From the NCBI RefSeq assembly GCF_008923185.1, contig NZ_WBMT01000003.1, positions 434,001 to 498,000 of the forward strand: a stretch of DNA of 64,000 nucleotides, read 5' to 3'. Below the pieces are notes generated by a model. It saw only the letters and a list, made by a program, of their open reading frames with translations, had not been told where the DNA came from and did not search any database. Position 1 is the first letter of the stretch; each line of letters starts with the position of its first letter. The position numbers and the translations under genes were made by a program. Origin of the DNA: Actinomadura rudentiformis. Its GTDB lineage: Bacteria; Actinomycetota; Actinomycetes; Streptosporangiales; Streptosporangiaceae. Positions 26,570 through 34,781 of this stretch are shown here, one piece after another.

Positions 26570-27667
26570 TCAGGTGGACGCGTCGTCATTCCGGCCGACG
26601 GCGGCAGGATGCCCGGCCGGCCATTCTTCCCCTGGCGCCAGCTCGTATGGAGGAGTCGCCGCGATGGCCGACTGGAGCTGACCGGTTTCCACCGCAGCCG
26701 AACGTTCAGCCTGAGTCCCGTTCCGGATGTCATTAGCCTGCGGTCCGGTCCGGATGTCATTCTGGACGGAACGTGCCTGCGGCTCGGCCGAGCCCCCAAA
26801 GGCCTGAGAGACCGCCTGCAGCGCGGAGGTCATCTCGCTTGGGATCACCCAGAACGTGCTGCCCTTGGACTGGGCGAGCTTCGGCAGAGTCTGGAGGTAC
26901 TGGTAAGCCAGGAGCTTGGGGTCGGCGTCGTGGTCGTGGATCGACGTGAAGACCCGTTCGATCGCCATGGCCTGACCTTCTGCCTCCAGGACCGCGGCCC
27001 GTTTGGCACCCTCCGCCTGGAGGATGGCCGACTGCTTCTCCCCCTCCGCCGTGAGGATCTTCGACTGCCGGACGCCCTCGGCGGTGAGGATGGCCGCGCG
27101 CTTCTCCCGTTCGGCGCGCATCTGCTTCTCCATGGCGTCCTTGATGGACGGCGGCGGCTCGATCGCCTTGATCTCGACCCGGGTGACACGGATCCCCCAC
27201 TTGCCGGAGGCGTCGTCCAGGACCCCGCGCAGCGCCGTGTTGATGCGGTCTCGCGAGGTGAGCGTGGCCTCCAGGTCGAGGGTGCCGATCACATTCCGCA
27301 GCGTCGTCGCGGTGAGCTGCTCGATCGCCTGGATGTAGTCGACGATCTCGTAGTCGGCGGCCCGGGGGTCGGTCACCTGGAAGAACAGCACGGTGTCGAT
27401 GTGGACGACCACGTTGTCCTCGGTGATGACGGGCTGCGCCTTGAACGCGACCACCTGCTCGCGGAGGTCGATCAGCGGCTTGACCCGGTCCACGAACGGG
27501 ACGATGAAGCTGATCCCGGGCTGGAGTGTCCGGCTGTAGCGCCCGAGCCGTTCGACGTTGCGGGCACGGGCCTGCGGGATGATCCATACCGACCGCATCA
27601 CCGTGATGGCCAGCACGGTCAACCCGCAGATGAGCGCGATGAGGATGGCGAGGGCGAGCTCGGTCAT
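26570..27667 (-). CDS. SPFH/Band-7 (stomatin-like) membrane protein
   Basis: A 365-aa protein: N-terminal TM helix (ALAILIALICGLTVLAITVM), SPFH domain (RNVERLGRYSRTLQPGISF, then VRITRVEIKAIEPPPSIKDAM-like strand), and a heptad-rich tail with repeats of ILTAEGxxQSA/AxLEAEGQA. The C-terminal 100 residues are Gln/Ala-rich and disordered. These oligomers scaffold membrane microdomains and protease complexes. The ATG has AGGAGG upstream. It is 62 bp downstream of an NfeD gene on the same strand, the classical NfeD-stomatin pairing. A paralogue is at 33698-34735. Confidence 0.92.
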   Translation of the reverse strand: MTELALAILIALICGLTVLAITVMRSVWIIPQARARNVERLGRYSRTLQPGISFIVPFVDRVKPLIDLREQVVAFKAQPVITEDNVVVHIDTVLFFQVTDPRAADYEIVDYIQAIEQLTATTLRNVIGTLDLEATLTSRDRINTALRGVLDDASGKWGIRVTRVEIKAIEPPPSIKDAMEKQMRAEREKRAAILTAEGVRQSKILTAEGEKQSAILQAEGAKRAAVLEAEGQAMAIERVFTSIHDHDADPKLLAYQYLQTLPKLAQSKGSTFWVIPSEMTSALQAVSQAFGGSAEPQARSVQNDIRTGPQANDIRNGTQAERSAAVETGQLQSAIAATPPYELAPGEEWPAGHPAAVGRNDDAST

Positions 27668-27729
27668 GTGGACCTCCTCAATCCGGTGGCGGCCTCCATC
27701 CGGTGTCGGGCCTCGGCCCGGCGCCGGTC

Positions 27730-28173
27730 TCAGTCCGGCGTCGGCTCAGCCGGGTACAGCAGTGCGGTGGCGCCCTCGATGGCCAGCACGTCGGCGACGC
27801 GTCCCGCCGGGATGACCAGATCCGGGTCGTACGGCCGGGCGGTCCACTCCTCGCCGCCGATCCGGGCGCGCCCGCCCGCACGGCTGACCTCGGTGAGGGT
27901 GACCGCCTCGCGGCCGACGAGCGCGGCGGTCCCCGAACGCAACGGCGGCGGCTGCTTGATGTGCCGCTGCGCGATCGGCCGGACGAGCGCCAGCCCGGCG
28001 ACCGAGGACGCCGCGAACACCACGATCTGCAAGCCGACCGGCAGTCCGGCAGCGCCAGCCAGCCCGGCCAGCAACGCGGCGACGGCGAGCAGGCCGAGTG
28101 CGAGCGTGAGGGTCAGCAGTTCGGCGATCCCGAGCAGGGCGGCCACGATCAGCCAGGCGACCCACGCCTCCAT
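27730..28173 (-). CDS. NfeD-family membrane protein
   Basis: A 147-aa short NfeD (the form without the protease domain): about three TM helices (WVAWLIVAALLGIAELLTL, then AVAALLAGLAGAAGL, LQIVVFAASSVAGLALV) followed by a C-terminal OB-fold with LVGREAVTLTEV, GRARIGGEEWTARP and IPAGRVADVLAIEG. NfeD OB domains partner stomatins. The ATG has AAGGAG 6 bp upstream. First gene of a two-gene operon with the SPFH protein and divergent from the molybdopterin oxidoreductase. Confidence 0.92.
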   Translation of the reverse strand: MEAWVAWLIVAALLGIAELLTLTLALGLLAVAALLAGLAGAAGLPVGLQIVVFAASSVAGLALVRPIAQRHIKQPPPLRSGTAALVGREAVTLTEVSRAGGRARIGGEEWTARPYDPDLVIPAGRVADVLAIEGATALLYPAEPTPD

Positions 28174-28505
28174 GGCGACTCCTTAGAGGCGGCCGGATGT
28201 CCTTATTGTCAAGTTAACTCCGGAAAGTCCCCCCGACCATGCCCCGGCCCGACCTTCCTGGGTTCATCCACAGGGAGCCGGGGTTCATCCGCAGGGAACC
28301 CGTGCAGGATCATGGTGCGATCTTGCGAGGCGGAGCCGGGAGTGCGCGGTGCGGTGGCGGGATTCTGGTCGGGACTCGCCGGGTTACGGTCCGGGATCTG
28401 CGTCCTGACCAGGCATGCCCCAACAGGTTTACCCATCAGGTTATTGGCGCGGCCGAGGTGTCGCGCGTCATGATTGGTACGTTCCCGGCAACAAGGAGCA
28501 TCTCG
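28174..28505. other. 332-bp divergent promoter region
   Basis: Lies between NfeD (minus) and the molybdopterin oxidoreductase (plus). It contains a TTGACA on the minus strand at about 28207-28212 that may serve NfeD, and an imperfect 21-bp tandem duplication at about 28260-28301 built around GGGTTCATCC(A/G)CAGGGA. No gene is seen. Confidence 0.5.
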
Positions 28506-30749
28506 ATGAGCAGCACGGCCTATCGCACCTGTCCACTCTGCGAGGCCCTGTGCGGCCTGGAGTTGACCCTGGACGACGGCGGCCAGGTCACCGGAGTGAG
28601 GGGCGACAAGCGCGACCCCCTCAGCAAAGGGTTCATCTGCCCCAAGGGTGCGACGCTGGGCCGCCTCGACGGTGACCCGGACCGGCTGGCCGAGCCGATG
28701 CTCCGCGACCACGACCGGCACGTGAGCGGCGGCTGGGACGACGCGTTCGAGACCGTACGCCGGGAGATCGCCAAGGTCGTCGACCGCCACGGCAAGGACG
28801 CGGTCGCCATCTACATCGGCAACCCGACGGCGCACTCGATCGCGGGCCCCCTGTACGGCGCGGCCATCATCAAGGCGCTCGGCACCCGCAACGTCTACAC
28901 CGCCAGCACGGCCGACCAGATGCCCAAGCACGTCAGCAGCGGCCACATCTTCGGTGACCCGCTGGCCATCCCGGTGCCCGACCTGGACCGCACCGACCAC
29001 CTGCTCATGCTGGGCGCCAACCCCCTGGAGTCGAACGGCAGCCTGTGCTCGGCACCGGACTTCCCCGGACGGCTGAAGGCCATCTCCAAGCGCGGCGGCA
29101 AGGTGACCGTCGTCGATCCGCGGCAGACCCGTACGGCCTCGCTCGCGGACGAGCACGTGTTCATCCGGCCGGGCACCGACGCGTACCTGCTCATCGCGCT
29201 CGTCCACACGTTGTTCGCAGAGGACCTCACGCGGGTGGACGGCCTCGCGGAGCGGATCAACGGGCTGGACGACCTGCGCGCGCTCGCCGTCGACTTCGCG
29301 CCGGAACGGGTCGCCGCGATCACGGGCATCCCCGCGGCCGGCATCCGCCGGATGGCCCGCGAGCTCGCCGCGGCCGACCGCGCCGCCGTCTACGGGCGCA
29401 TCGGCACCTGCACCCAGGCGTTCGGAACGCTCAACAGCTGGCTCGTCGACGCCCTCAACGTGCTCACCGGCAACCTGGACCGGGAGGGCGGCGCGATGTT
29501 CCCGCGTTCCGCGCACTCCCCGGCCTACCGGCGCAAGCGGCCGTTCAACACCGGCCGGTGGCGCAGCCGCTTCCGCAACCTGCCCGAGGTCAACGGCGAG
29601 CTGCCGGTCGCCACGCTGGCCGACGAGATCGAGACCCCGGGCGAGGGCCAGATCCGTGCGCTGATCACGATCGGCGGCAACCCGGTGCTGTCGGCTCCGG
29701 GCGGCGCCCGGCTCGACCGCGCGTTCGCCGGGCTCGAGTTCATGGTGAGCGTCGACCCGTACCTGAACGAGACCACGCGGCACGCCGACGTCATCCTCCC
29801 GCCGCCCAGGCCGACGCAGACACCGCACTACGACCTGGCGCTGCTCGGCTTCACGGTCCGCGACTACGTCCGCTACTCGCCGCCCGCGCTCCCCCTCCCG
29901 GACGGCCGCCCCAGCGAGGCCGAGATCCTCGGCCGCCTCGCCGTCATCGCGTCCGGCATGGACGCCACCACGGCCGCGCTCGACGAGATGATCATCATGA
30001 GCACCCTGAAGAAGGCGGCCGCGCTGGAGGGCTCACCGGTCGAGGGGCGGGAGCCCGACGAGCTGCGCAAGATGCTCGACACCAACACCACGACCACCGA
30101 GCAGCGCCTCGACATGATGTTGCGCCTCGGCCCGTACGGCGACGGCTTCGGCGCCGACCCCGACGGCCTCACTCTCACCCGCCTGCGCGACGAGCACCCG
30201 CACGGGCTGGACCTCGGCGCCCTCAAACCGCGTCTCGACGAGGTCCTGTGCACCTCGTCCGGCCGGATCGAGCTGTGCCCGCCGTCGTTCGCCGCCGACG
30301 CCGACCGGCTCCACGCCGGCCTCGACGCAGGTCTCGACGCAGGCGGACCGAACGGCTCCGGCGAGCTCCTCCTGATCGGGCGCCGCCATCTGCGTTCCAA
30401 CAACAGCTGGCTGCACAACCTCCCCGAGCTGGTGCGCGGCTCCAACACCTGCACGCTCCAGCTCAACCCCGCCGACGCTGAGCGCCTGGGCGTGCAGGGT
30501 GGCGACCTCGTCCGCGTGACTTCCCGTTCCGGCACCATCGAGGCGGTCGCCGAGCCGACCGCCACCGTCATGGCGGGCGTGGTGAGCCTGCCCCATGGCT
30601 GGGGCCACGACAGGCCCGGCACGCGTACGGGCGTCGCCAGCCGGAACGCGGGGGTCAACGTCAACGCGGTCACCGACGACCAGGAGATCGACCCGCTCTC
30701 GGGCACGGCGGTGTTCAACGGCGTCCCCGTCACCCTTGAGGCCGTCTGA
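28506..30749 (+). CDS. Molybdopterin oxidoreductase (DMSO-reductase family)
   Basis: A 747-aa bis-MGD enzyme. The N terminus has the [4Fe-4S] motif Cys9-x2-Cys12-x3-Cys16-x28-Cys45 (TCPLCEALCG, FICPKG). The central domain includes VAIYIGNPTAHS, MLGANPLESNGS, VVDPRQTRTA and LNVLTGNLDREGG. The C-terminal dinucleotide-binding domain has LIGRRHLRSNNSWLHN, LQLNPADAERLG and VSLPHGWGHDRPG. It resembles formate-dehydrogenase/assimilatory-nitrate-reductase-like proteins. The molybdenum ligand could not be fixed and no partner subunit is adjacent, so the substrate is open. No Tat signal, so it is cytoplasmic. The ATG has AAGGAG 8 bp upstream. Its stop lies in the first unit of a 19-bp repeat array. Confidence 0.9.
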   Translation: MSSTAYRTCPLCEALCGLELTLDDGGQVTGVRGDKRDPLSKGFICPKGATLGRLDGDPDRLAEPMLRDHDRHVSGGWDDAFETVRREIAKVVDRHGKDAVAIYIGNPTAHSIAGPLYGAAIIKALGTRNVYTASTADQMPKHVSSGHIFGDPLAIPVPDLDRTDHLLMLGANPLESNGSLCSAPDFPGRLKAISKRGGKVTVVDPRQTRTASLADEHVFIRPGTDAYLLIALVHTLFAEDLTRVDGLAERINGLDDLRALAVDFAPERVAAITGIPAAGIRRMARELAAADRAAVYGRIGTCTQAFGTLNSWLVDALNVLTGNLDREGGAMFPRSAHSPAYRRKRPFNTGRWRSRFRNLPEVNGELPVATLADEIETPGEGQIRALITIGGNPVLSAPGGARLDRAFAGLEFMVSVDPYLNETTRHADVILPPPRPTQTPHYDLALLGFTVRDYVRYSPPALPLPDGRPSEAEILGRLAVIASGMDATTAALDEMIIMSTLKKAAALEGSPVEGREPDELRKMLDTNTTTTEQRLDMMLRLGPYGDGFGADPDGLTLTRLRDEHPHGLDLGALKPRLDEVLCTSSGRIELCPPSFAADADRLHAGLDAGLDAGGPNGSGELLLIGRRHLRSNNSWLHNLPELVRGSNTCTLQLNPADAERLGVQGGDLVRVTSRSGTIEAVAEPTATVMAGVVSLPHGWGHDRPGTRTGVASRNAGVNVNAVTDDQEIDPLSGTAVFNGVPVTLEAV

Positions 30750-30816
30750 GCACCGGCGGGCCGTCTGAGCGCAGGCAGGCCGTCTGAGCACCGGCGGGCC
30801 GTCTGAGCGTCAGCGC
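30741..30816. repeat. 19-bp x 4 tandem array over both convergent stop codons
   Basis: GCCGTCTGAGC recurs at 30741, 30760, 30779 and 30798, an exact 19-bp period; units 1 and 3 are identical. Unit 1 contains the stop of the molybdopterin enzyme (30747-30749), and unit 4 the stop of the convergent small gene (30810-30812). Confidence 0.95.
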
Positions 30817-31142
30817 GGACGCTCGTGCGACTTCGCCCTGGACGAGCCGCCGACGGGCGCCGAATCGCTGGTGTCCAGCTCGATCTCGGCACGGATGGCG
30901 GCGCGGAGCTCGTCAACGGTGTCCGCCTGAACGATCAGGCGGCGGCCCGCACGGAGCTCCTCGATGGTGAGTGGGTTGGCGGCGGTACGGAACGCCCACC
31001 AGCGATCGGTGTCGCTGCGCCAGGCGCCCCAGCCGGGGAACTGTAGCTCGATGCCTTCGATGAGAGCCCGGAAGGGGTCTTCGGTCTGCGCGTACTCCGG
31101 GGTCACCGCTTCTGCGGTTTCCGACGGCGGAGGGACGTCCAT
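30810..31142 (-). CDS. Small conserved hypothetical protein
   Basis: About 110 aa from an ATG at 31140-31142, preceded by GAGG. The N terminus is acidic and Pro-rich. A central block FPGWGAWRSDTDRWWAFRTA, a Trp-rich motif, is followed by an amphipathic C-terminal region (ADTVDELRAAIRAEIEL) and a basic tail. Proteins with this PGWGAW(R)SD...WWA block appear to be common small products in this group of actinomycetes, but no function is known. Its stop lies inside the convergent repeat array. Confidence 0.7.
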   Translation of the reverse strand: MDVPPPSETAEAVTPEYAQTEDPFRALIEGIELQFPGWGAWRSDTDRWWAFRTAANPLTIEELRAGRRLIVQADTVDELRAAIRAEIELDTSDSAPVGGSSRAKSHERPR

Positions 31143-31436
31143 GAGGCTCGGCCTCGCCCAGGTCGCGGTGCATTCGCTTTTCACTGTAAGCGATTACTTC
31201 GACCCGTTGAAGGCACTGGGACACCGGGCTCCGCACCGCTCGGGCAGTTAGGCGGAACCCCTGGTTTAGGCCTTCTTACCCATTGGTAGGTACCCCACTA
31301 CGTGGGTGTTCGTGGTTCCCCTCAGGGCCGTCGGCCATTCCCGGGTGGCCCGAGGTTACAGGCGGAGACTAATGTCGCGTTACGCGTCCCATTACGGCCG
31401 TCTCAATCGACACCGGAATGCGACCCGAGGAGGGAC

Positions 31437-32357
31437 ATGAACCGACGGGCGAGCAAGCTCTTCCGGCGCGGCGCCCGGCAGCCGACCAGGCCACGTCCTG
31501 TCGACCTGGCCGAGAGCCTGGAGCACGCCCATGGCCTGGACCGTGCCATCCGGGCGATCTCGGGCACCGTCCAGCGCGTGCTGCATCCGGGGCCCGCCAA
31601 GGACGCGCTGCACGGGGTGCCCGGCGGCCACCCCGCCCACCCTCCGCTGACCGACCTTCCCATGGGCTGCTGGATCTCTGCGGCGGTCCTGGACCTGCTG
31701 CCCGGCACGCAGCGCGCGTCCCAGACGCTGATCGCCGCCGGCCTCGCGGGCGCGGTGCCGACGGCGCTCACCGGCTTGGCCGACTGGTCCGCCCTCCACA
31801 AGGAACAGCAGCGTGTCGGCCTCGTTCACGCGATGGGAACGGCCAGCGCGAGCCTGCTCTACACGGCCTCCCTCCTCGCGCGTCACCAGGGCCGCGACAC
31901 GGCCGGCCGCGCGTTCGGCTACGCGGGGCTGACGGCCCTGCTCGCGGGTGGCTTCCTGGGCGGGCACCTGGCGTTCAGGCTCGGCGCGGGCGCCAACCAC
32001 GCGGACCAGGTGGCCCACCTGGTCCCCCTCGGCTGGCATGATCTGTGCTCGGCGTCCGACCTGCCCGACGGCTGGCCGGTCCACCGCCGGCTCGGCTACA
32101 TCAGCCTCTTCGTGATGCGCAGCGGCGACGACATCCACGTCCTCGCCGACAGATGCAGCCACCTGGCGGGCCCGCTCCACCAGGGGCGCATCATCACCGA
32201 CGACAACGCGGATCCCTGCGTGGTGTGCCCCTGGCACGGCAGCACGTTCCGCGTGCGTGACGGCTCGGTGGTCCACGGACCCGCCACCGGCCGCCAGCCC
32301 GCCTTCGAATCCCGCGTCCTGGACGACGGCACCGTCCAGGTCCGCCCCGTTCCCTAG
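31437..32357 (+). CDS. DUF2231 membrane protein fused to a Rieske [2Fe-2S] domain
   Basis: A 306-aa protein. Residues about 60-210 form a DUF2231-type four-helix membrane domain (GGHPAHPPLTDLPMGCWI, GLVHAMGTASASLLYTASLL, GGFLGGHLAFRLG). The C-terminal 100 residues are a Rieske ferredoxin with CSHLAGPLH and CPWHGSTFRV, the two Cys-x-His pairs that bind a [2Fe-2S] cluster. It would carry electrons at the membrane. The ATG has GAGGAGG 6 bp upstream. It is not in an obvious operon; its redox partner is unknown. Its stop lies in a tandem repeat shared with the convergent 77-aa gene. Confidence 0.92.
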   Translation: MNRRASKLFRRGARQPTRPRPVDLAESLEHAHGLDRAIRAISGTVQRVLHPGPAKDALHGVPGGHPAHPPLTDLPMGCWISAAVLDLLPGTQRASQTLIAAGLAGAVPTALTGLADWSALHKEQQRVGLVHAMGTASASLLYTASLLARHQGRDTAGRAFGYAGLTALLAGGFLGGHLAFRLGAGANHADQVAHLVPLGWHDLCSASDLPDGWPVHRRLGYISLFVMRSGDDIHVLADRCSHLAGPLHQGRIITDDNADPCVVCPWHGSTFRVRDGSVVHGPATGRQPAFESRVLDDGTVQVRPVP

Positions 32358-32444
32358 GACTCCGGCCCATTCCGAGGACTCCGGCCCGTTCCCAGGGCCC
32401 TGGCTCGTTCCCTGAGGCTCCGGCTCGTTCCCTAGGACTCCGGC
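32347..32444. repeat. 19-20-bp x 5 tandem array over both convergent stop codons
   Basis: Five units related to CCGTTCCCTAGGACTCCGGC start at 32347, 32367, 32386, 32405 and 32425. Unit 1 contains the stop of the Rieske gene (32355-32357); unit 5, nearly identical to unit 1, contains the stop of the convergent 77-aa gene (32432-32434). The CCTAGG core is palindromic, so it reads as TAG on both strands. Confidence 0.93.
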
Positions 32445-32665
32445 TCTCCGTCGGAGATCGGCTGCTCCACGAGAGCCAGGACCCGGCTGGCCATGAACCT
32501 CGCCGTCCGTACCGCGGTCCCGGTCCGGGTCACCTCGCTGACCTCCACCACCCCGCGCCGGTTGCTCACCTCGACGCGGCGGCCCGCCCGGGTGGCGACG
32601 ACCTCGTACGTCCGCGTGCCCTCACCGCCGGCGTCGATCACGATCTCGACCCTGTCACCCTTCAT
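32432..32665 (-). CDS. 77-aa protein behind a LexA-like box
   Basis: A small basic/acidic beta-rich protein: GDRVEIVIDAGGEGTRTYEV, then RRVEVSNRRGVVEVSEV, then TARFMASRVLALVEQP. No TM helix or known motif is recognised. The ATG is preceded by AGGA and GAGGGG. A LexA-like palindrome lies 22-37 bp upstream, so it may be induced by DNA damage, but this rests on the site alone. The convergent repeat array covers its last four codons and stop. Confidence 0.7.
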   Translation of the reverse strand: MKGDRVEIVIDAGGEGTRTYEVVATRAGRRVEVSNRRGVVEVSEVTRTGTAVRTARFMASRVLALVEQPISDGEPES

Positions 32666-32686
32666 TCCTGGTGGCCCCTCACCTTA

Positions 32687-32702
32687 TCGAACATATATTC
32701 GA
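32687..32702. promoter_or_regulatory. LexA/SOS-box-like palindrome TCGAAC-ATAT-ATTCGA
   Basis: It matches the actinobacterial SOS consensus TCGAAC-N4-GTTCGA at 11 of 12 fixed positions. It sits next to a TATAAG-like -10 element and just upstream of the 77-aa gene start. It lies in a locally AT-rich stretch. Confidence 0.55.
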
Positions 32703-32745
32703 CTTATACCCCGACAAAGGTGACTCGAACCCTCGAAACCGCTGG

Positions 32746-33513
32746 TCAGCGGAGCAAATTGACGATCGCCACAACCCCGACGACCACGATGACACCGCGC
32801 AGCACCAGGGGCGGAATCCGGCGTCCCACCTTGGCTCCCAGCACACCGCCCACCGTCGCGCCAAGGGCGATCAGCAGCACCGCCGGCCAGTCGATCCTGG
32901 CCTCTCCAACGATCGACAACCCGATGAACAGCAGCGCCGCAGACCCGTTGACCACCCCCGACAACACGTTCTTCGCGGCGTTCGCCCGCTGAAGACCGTC
33001 ATCAAGCGCGATCCCGAGCATCGCGATCAGCACGATCCCCTGCGCCGCCCCGAAGTACCCGCCGTAGACGCCCGTGGCGAGAACCCCCACCCACAACCAC
33101 GGCCCACCGTGCGGATGGTGGTTCTCCCTCCGCGCGAGCAACCAGGCCTGCAGCCGCGGCTGGACCACCACCAGCACCAGCGCGATCCCGATCAGCGCCG
33201 GAACAATGATCTTGAACGCCTCGTCGGGCAGTCCCAGCAACAGGGCCGCGCCGATCAGCGCCCCGGCGAACGAGGCGCTGCCGAGCCGCAGCAACCGTTC
33301 CCGCTGGCCCTTGAGCTCCTGCCGATACCCGTAGGCCCCAGTGATCGCCCCGGGCACCAGCCCGATGTTGTTGGAGATGTTGGCCACCACCGGCGGATAG
33401 CCGAGCGCCACCAGGGTCGGGAACGTGATCAGGGACCCGGAGCCGACGATCGTATTGATGCCTCCTGCGGCGACACCCGCCGCGAGGATGGCCGCCCCGT
33501 CCAGCACGTTCAA
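32746..33513 (-). CDS. TauE/SafE-family membrane exporter
   Basis: A 255-aa protein with about eight TM helices in two repeats, each with the family glycine-rich start: GGINTIVGSGSLITFPTLV and GVYGGYFGAAQGIVLIAML. It matches TauE/SafE (DUF81) transporters for sulfite, sulfoacetate or related organic anions. The start is uncertain: TTG at 33513 with a weak G-rich site, or GTG two codons later. No sulfur genes are nearby. Its stop codon borders the LexA-box region of the 77-aa gene. Confidence 0.9.
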   Translation of the reverse strand: MNVLDGAAILAAGVAAGGINTIVGSGSLITFPTLVALGYPPVVANISNNIGLVPGAITGAYGYRQELKGQRERLLRLGSASFAGALIGAALLLGLPDEAFKIIVPALIGIALVLVVVQPRLQAWLLARRENHHPHGGPWLWVGVLATGVYGGYFGAAQGIVLIAMLGIALDDGLQRANAAKNVLSGVVNGSAALLFIGLSIVGEARIDWPAVLLIALGATVGGVLGAKVGRRIPPLVLRGVIVVVGVVAIVNLLR

Positions 33514-33697
33514 TCCGACCCACCCACCTGTGCGAGTTCATTACGGCTTCCCGATCGTAGGGAGGGGCCCAGCTCACACCCACCACCGGGTGCGAGATGC
33601 TACCGCGCCGACACGTCAACTCACGCGCCGTAATCAATCAAGGCAACCCCCGCGCAGCCAAACCCGCGGCCGGTGCGGCGCGCGGGCGGGGGCGGGG

Positions 33698-34735
33698 TTA
33701 GGGGGAATAGGGGCGGTAGTCGTCTTCGTCGCGGGGGCGGGGTGGCCCGTCGAGGTCGGTCGGTTCGGCGGAAATCGGGGCCGAGGGTTCGGGCCGCGGG
33801 GCGGGGACGGGGGCGGTGCCGTCGTTGTTGGCCTTGACCGCGCCGAAGAAGCCGCCTAGGCCCTCCAGAGCTTTGCCCATCTCGCTGGGGACGATCCACA
33901 GCTTGTTGGAGTCGCCTTCGGCGATGCGGGGGAGGGTTTGGAGGTATTGATAGGCGAGCAGCCGTTCGTCTGGATTGCCCTCGTGGATGGCCTTGAACAC
34001 GGTGGCGATGGCTTGGGCCTGGCCTCGGGCCCGGGCGGCCTGGGCCTTGGCGTCGGCCTCGGCGGCCAGCACCGCGGCCTCGGCCTGGCCACGGGCGCGG
34101 AGGACGGCGGAGGTGCGTTCGCCCTCGGCGGTCAGGATGGCCGACTGCTTCTGGCCTTCGGCGGTGAGGATGGAGGCGCGCTTGTCACGGTCCGCGCGCA
34201 TCTGCTTTTCCATCGCCTCTTTGATGGAGTCCGGCGGATCCACGGCCTTGAGCTCGACCCGGTTGACCCGGATCCCCCATCGGCCGGTGGCCTCGTCGAG
34301 GACGCCGCGCAGCTCGGTGTTGATCTCTTCGCGGGAGGTCAGGGTGCGTTCGAGGTCCATGCCGCCGATGATGTTGCGCAGGGTCGTGACGGTCAGCTGC
34401 TCGATCGCGGTGAGGAAGTTGGCGACCTCGTACGTGGCGGCCTTGGTGTCGGTGACCTGGTAGTAGATGACCGTGTCGATGCTGACCACGAGGTTCTCCG
34501 CCGTGATCACCGGCTGGGGGGCGAACGGGACGACCTGTTCGCGCAGGTCGACGCGGTTGCGGACTTGATCGACGAACGGCACCACGAGGCTGAGCCCGGC
34601 GTTGAGCGTCCGGTGGTAACGGCCGAAGCGCTCGATGATGTCGGCCGTCGCCTGGGGCACGATCCGCACGGCGCGGTAGAGGACCAGCGCACCGACCGCG
34701 ATGACGACGACGGTCAGGATCAGCGTGGGGGTCAC
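33698..34735 (-). CDS. SPFH/Band-7 protein (second copy)
   Basis: A 345-aa paralogue of the SPFH protein at 26570-27667: TM helix (LILTVVVIAVGALVLYRAV), SPFH core (RFGRYHRTLNAGLSLVVPF, VNRVELKAVDPPDSIKEAM), a heptad tail (ILTAEGQKQSAILTAEGERT, then AEADAKAQAARARGQAQAI), and a Pro/Asp-rich C terminus. It differs from copy 1 by an added Ala-rich stretch in the coiled coil and by lacking an adjacent NfeD. The GTG start at 34733-34735 has AGGA very close, so translation may be weak or leaderless. It follows the ABC ATPase gene on the same strand. Confidence 0.92.
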   Translation of the reverse strand: MTPTLILTVVVIAVGALVLYRAVRIVPQATADIIERFGRYHRTLNAGLSLVVPFVDQVRNRVDLREQVVPFAPQPVITAENLVVSIDTVIYYQVTDTKAATYEVANFLTAIEQLTVTTLRNIIGGMDLERTLTSREEINTELRGVLDEATGRWGIRVNRVELKAVDPPDSIKEAMEKQMRADRDKRASILTAEGQKQSAILTAEGERTSAVLRARGQAEAAVLAAEADAKAQAARARGQAQAIATVFKAIHEGNPDERLLAYQYLQTLPRIAEGDSNKLWIVPSEMGKALEGLGGFFGAVKANNDGTAPVPAPRPEPSAPISAEPTDLDGPPRPRDEDDYRPYSP

Positions 34736-34781
34736 TCCTGGATCGTAAGTCGGCTTCCCTTTTAGGGACAGATGTCAATTT

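Noticed and set aside
31264..31293. SigB-like promoter (GTTT-N16-TGGTAG) before the Rieske gene
   Set aside because: Two mismatches in the -10 part of the consensus and no conserved context; too weak to list as a promoter.
32705..32760. tRNA-like 3' half on the minus strand (GGGTTCGAGTC with a CCGCTGACCAGCGG arm)
   Set aside because: The T-loop wording is right, but the T-stem does not pair (two mismatches in five), there is no 5' half or acceptor stem, and the segment overlaps the TauE stop. It could be an old attachment-site scar, but there is no second copy in the window.
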